Source of the DNA: Heterodera schachtii
Taxonomy: Eukaryota; Nematoda; Chromadorea; Rhabditida; Heteroderidae
Direction: 5' to 3'
DNA: 64,000 nt
Assembly: GCA_023374025.1 (NCBI GenBank)
Contig: SIJG01000121.1
Coordinates: 76,705-140,704 of the forward strand
In this document: piece by piece, positions 63,760-64,000 of the stretch
How the letters are laid out: each line of letters starts with the position of its first letter
How positions within the stretch are numbered: position 1 is the first letter of the stretch
Program-made: the position numbers and the translations under genes
The notes under the pieces: model-generated
Told to the model about the DNA's origin: nothing
The model's database searches: none
What the model saw: the letters and a program-made list of their open reading frames with translations, nothing else

Positions 63760-64000
63760 AATACATCATAACTTTTTTTCAGGCTGGCCAAATTTTATAA
63801 ATCTGATATCGTTCGAAAGCTTTACATGTTTAGAAGCTTTTGATAAGATATTTCTAAGCGATTGAACAACTTGTAAAAAAGTTGCAACATGAACACTACC
63901 AAGAAGTCAGAATTTTTGCATGTTTTAATTTATAACTTTTTTACATGTCAGTATATCTTAGTGGTTTTTAGGAAGCCGATAGAGCTTGTTAAGAGCTTTC
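63760..64000 (+). repeat. Foldback-family copy cut by the window edge
   Basis: CATAACTTTTTTTCAGGCTG, ATATCGTTCGAAAGCTTTAC, ATGTTTAGAAGCTTTTGATA and finally TTGTTAAGAGCTTTC match 30030-30230. The second arm lies beyond the window. Confidence 0.65.

Noticed and set aside
1..64000. tRNA, rRNA, spliced-leader RNA, CRISPR or telomere repeats
   Set aside because: Scanned by eye for cloverleaf arms with CCA-less acceptor pairs, 5S boxes, spaced direct repeats and (TTAGGC)n arrays; none seen. A tRNAscan run would be needed for certainty.

Overview
The window is eukaryotic and looks like nematode nuclear DNA. It is AT-rich, most introns are short (about 50-70 bp), and the genes are split into small exons. 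The dominant gene family, an F-box-like family in tandem arrays, resembles one I associate with cyst nematodes (Heteroderidae: Globodera, Heterodera). The GC-AG intron at 43580 fits that group. The taxonomic call is inference; no search was run.

The core is a cluster of about twenty intact, truncated or relic members of one superfamily, on both strands. I split it in two. Group A has an 'ICNDVWMDIFP' F-box-like opening, a middle exon with 'IWDV', and a C-terminal exon with 'LLKRCPI'. Group B has 'FICGDCWLLVFDFLAPSQLG', 'NIWPM', 'NASDGQAV' and 'LxRCPI'. Both share the same exon plan and intron phases: a tiny first exon, an F-box-like exon of 273-282 nt, a middle exon of 412-448 nt, a C-terminal exon of 260-290 nt and a short tail exon. 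Intact A genes lie at 16427-18074 (+), 23228-24943 (-), 30449-31739 (-) and 56325-57648 (-). Intact B genes lie at 14455-16196, 20757-22311 and 27808-29841, all minus. The three intact B genes carry an extra N-terminal membrane-anchor exon. Two minus-strand family genes face a tiny plus-strand peptide gene across about 235-280 bp that holds two outward-facing TATA boxes. The best copy (32022-32165) encodes a 47-residue peptide with a signal sequence.

Layout: 1-420 B gene tail; 1.1-1.8 kb dead ORF1 of a non-LTR element; 2-3.9 kb MITE and nested palindromes; 4-5.1 kb A gene missing its tail; 5.1-8 kb repeats and a broken A gene; 8-10.5 kb truncated BEL/Pao LTR element inserted in an ILVBL-like (thiamine-diphosphate enzyme) gene whose remains run to 13.85 kb; 14.4-37.6 kb the F-box-like/peptide cluster; 37.8-41.5 kb a CR1/Jockey-like non-LTR element; 42.2-47.6 kb a puromycin-sensitive aminopeptidase gene; 47.8-56.06 kb a nearly complete BEL/Pao element inserted in an upstream exon of that aminopeptidase; 56.3-57.6 kb an intact A gene; 58-64 kb repeats, a minisatellite, one unidentified GC-rich coding-looking island and dead A/B copies.

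Two housekeeping genes (ILVBL-like, aminopeptidase) are broken at BEL/Pao insertions, and in the aminopeptidase one exon is also inverted. Many short repeats are foldback or hAT-type non-autonomous elements; three have perfect 8-bp target duplications. No rRNA, tRNA, CRISPR or bacterial-type features were seen.
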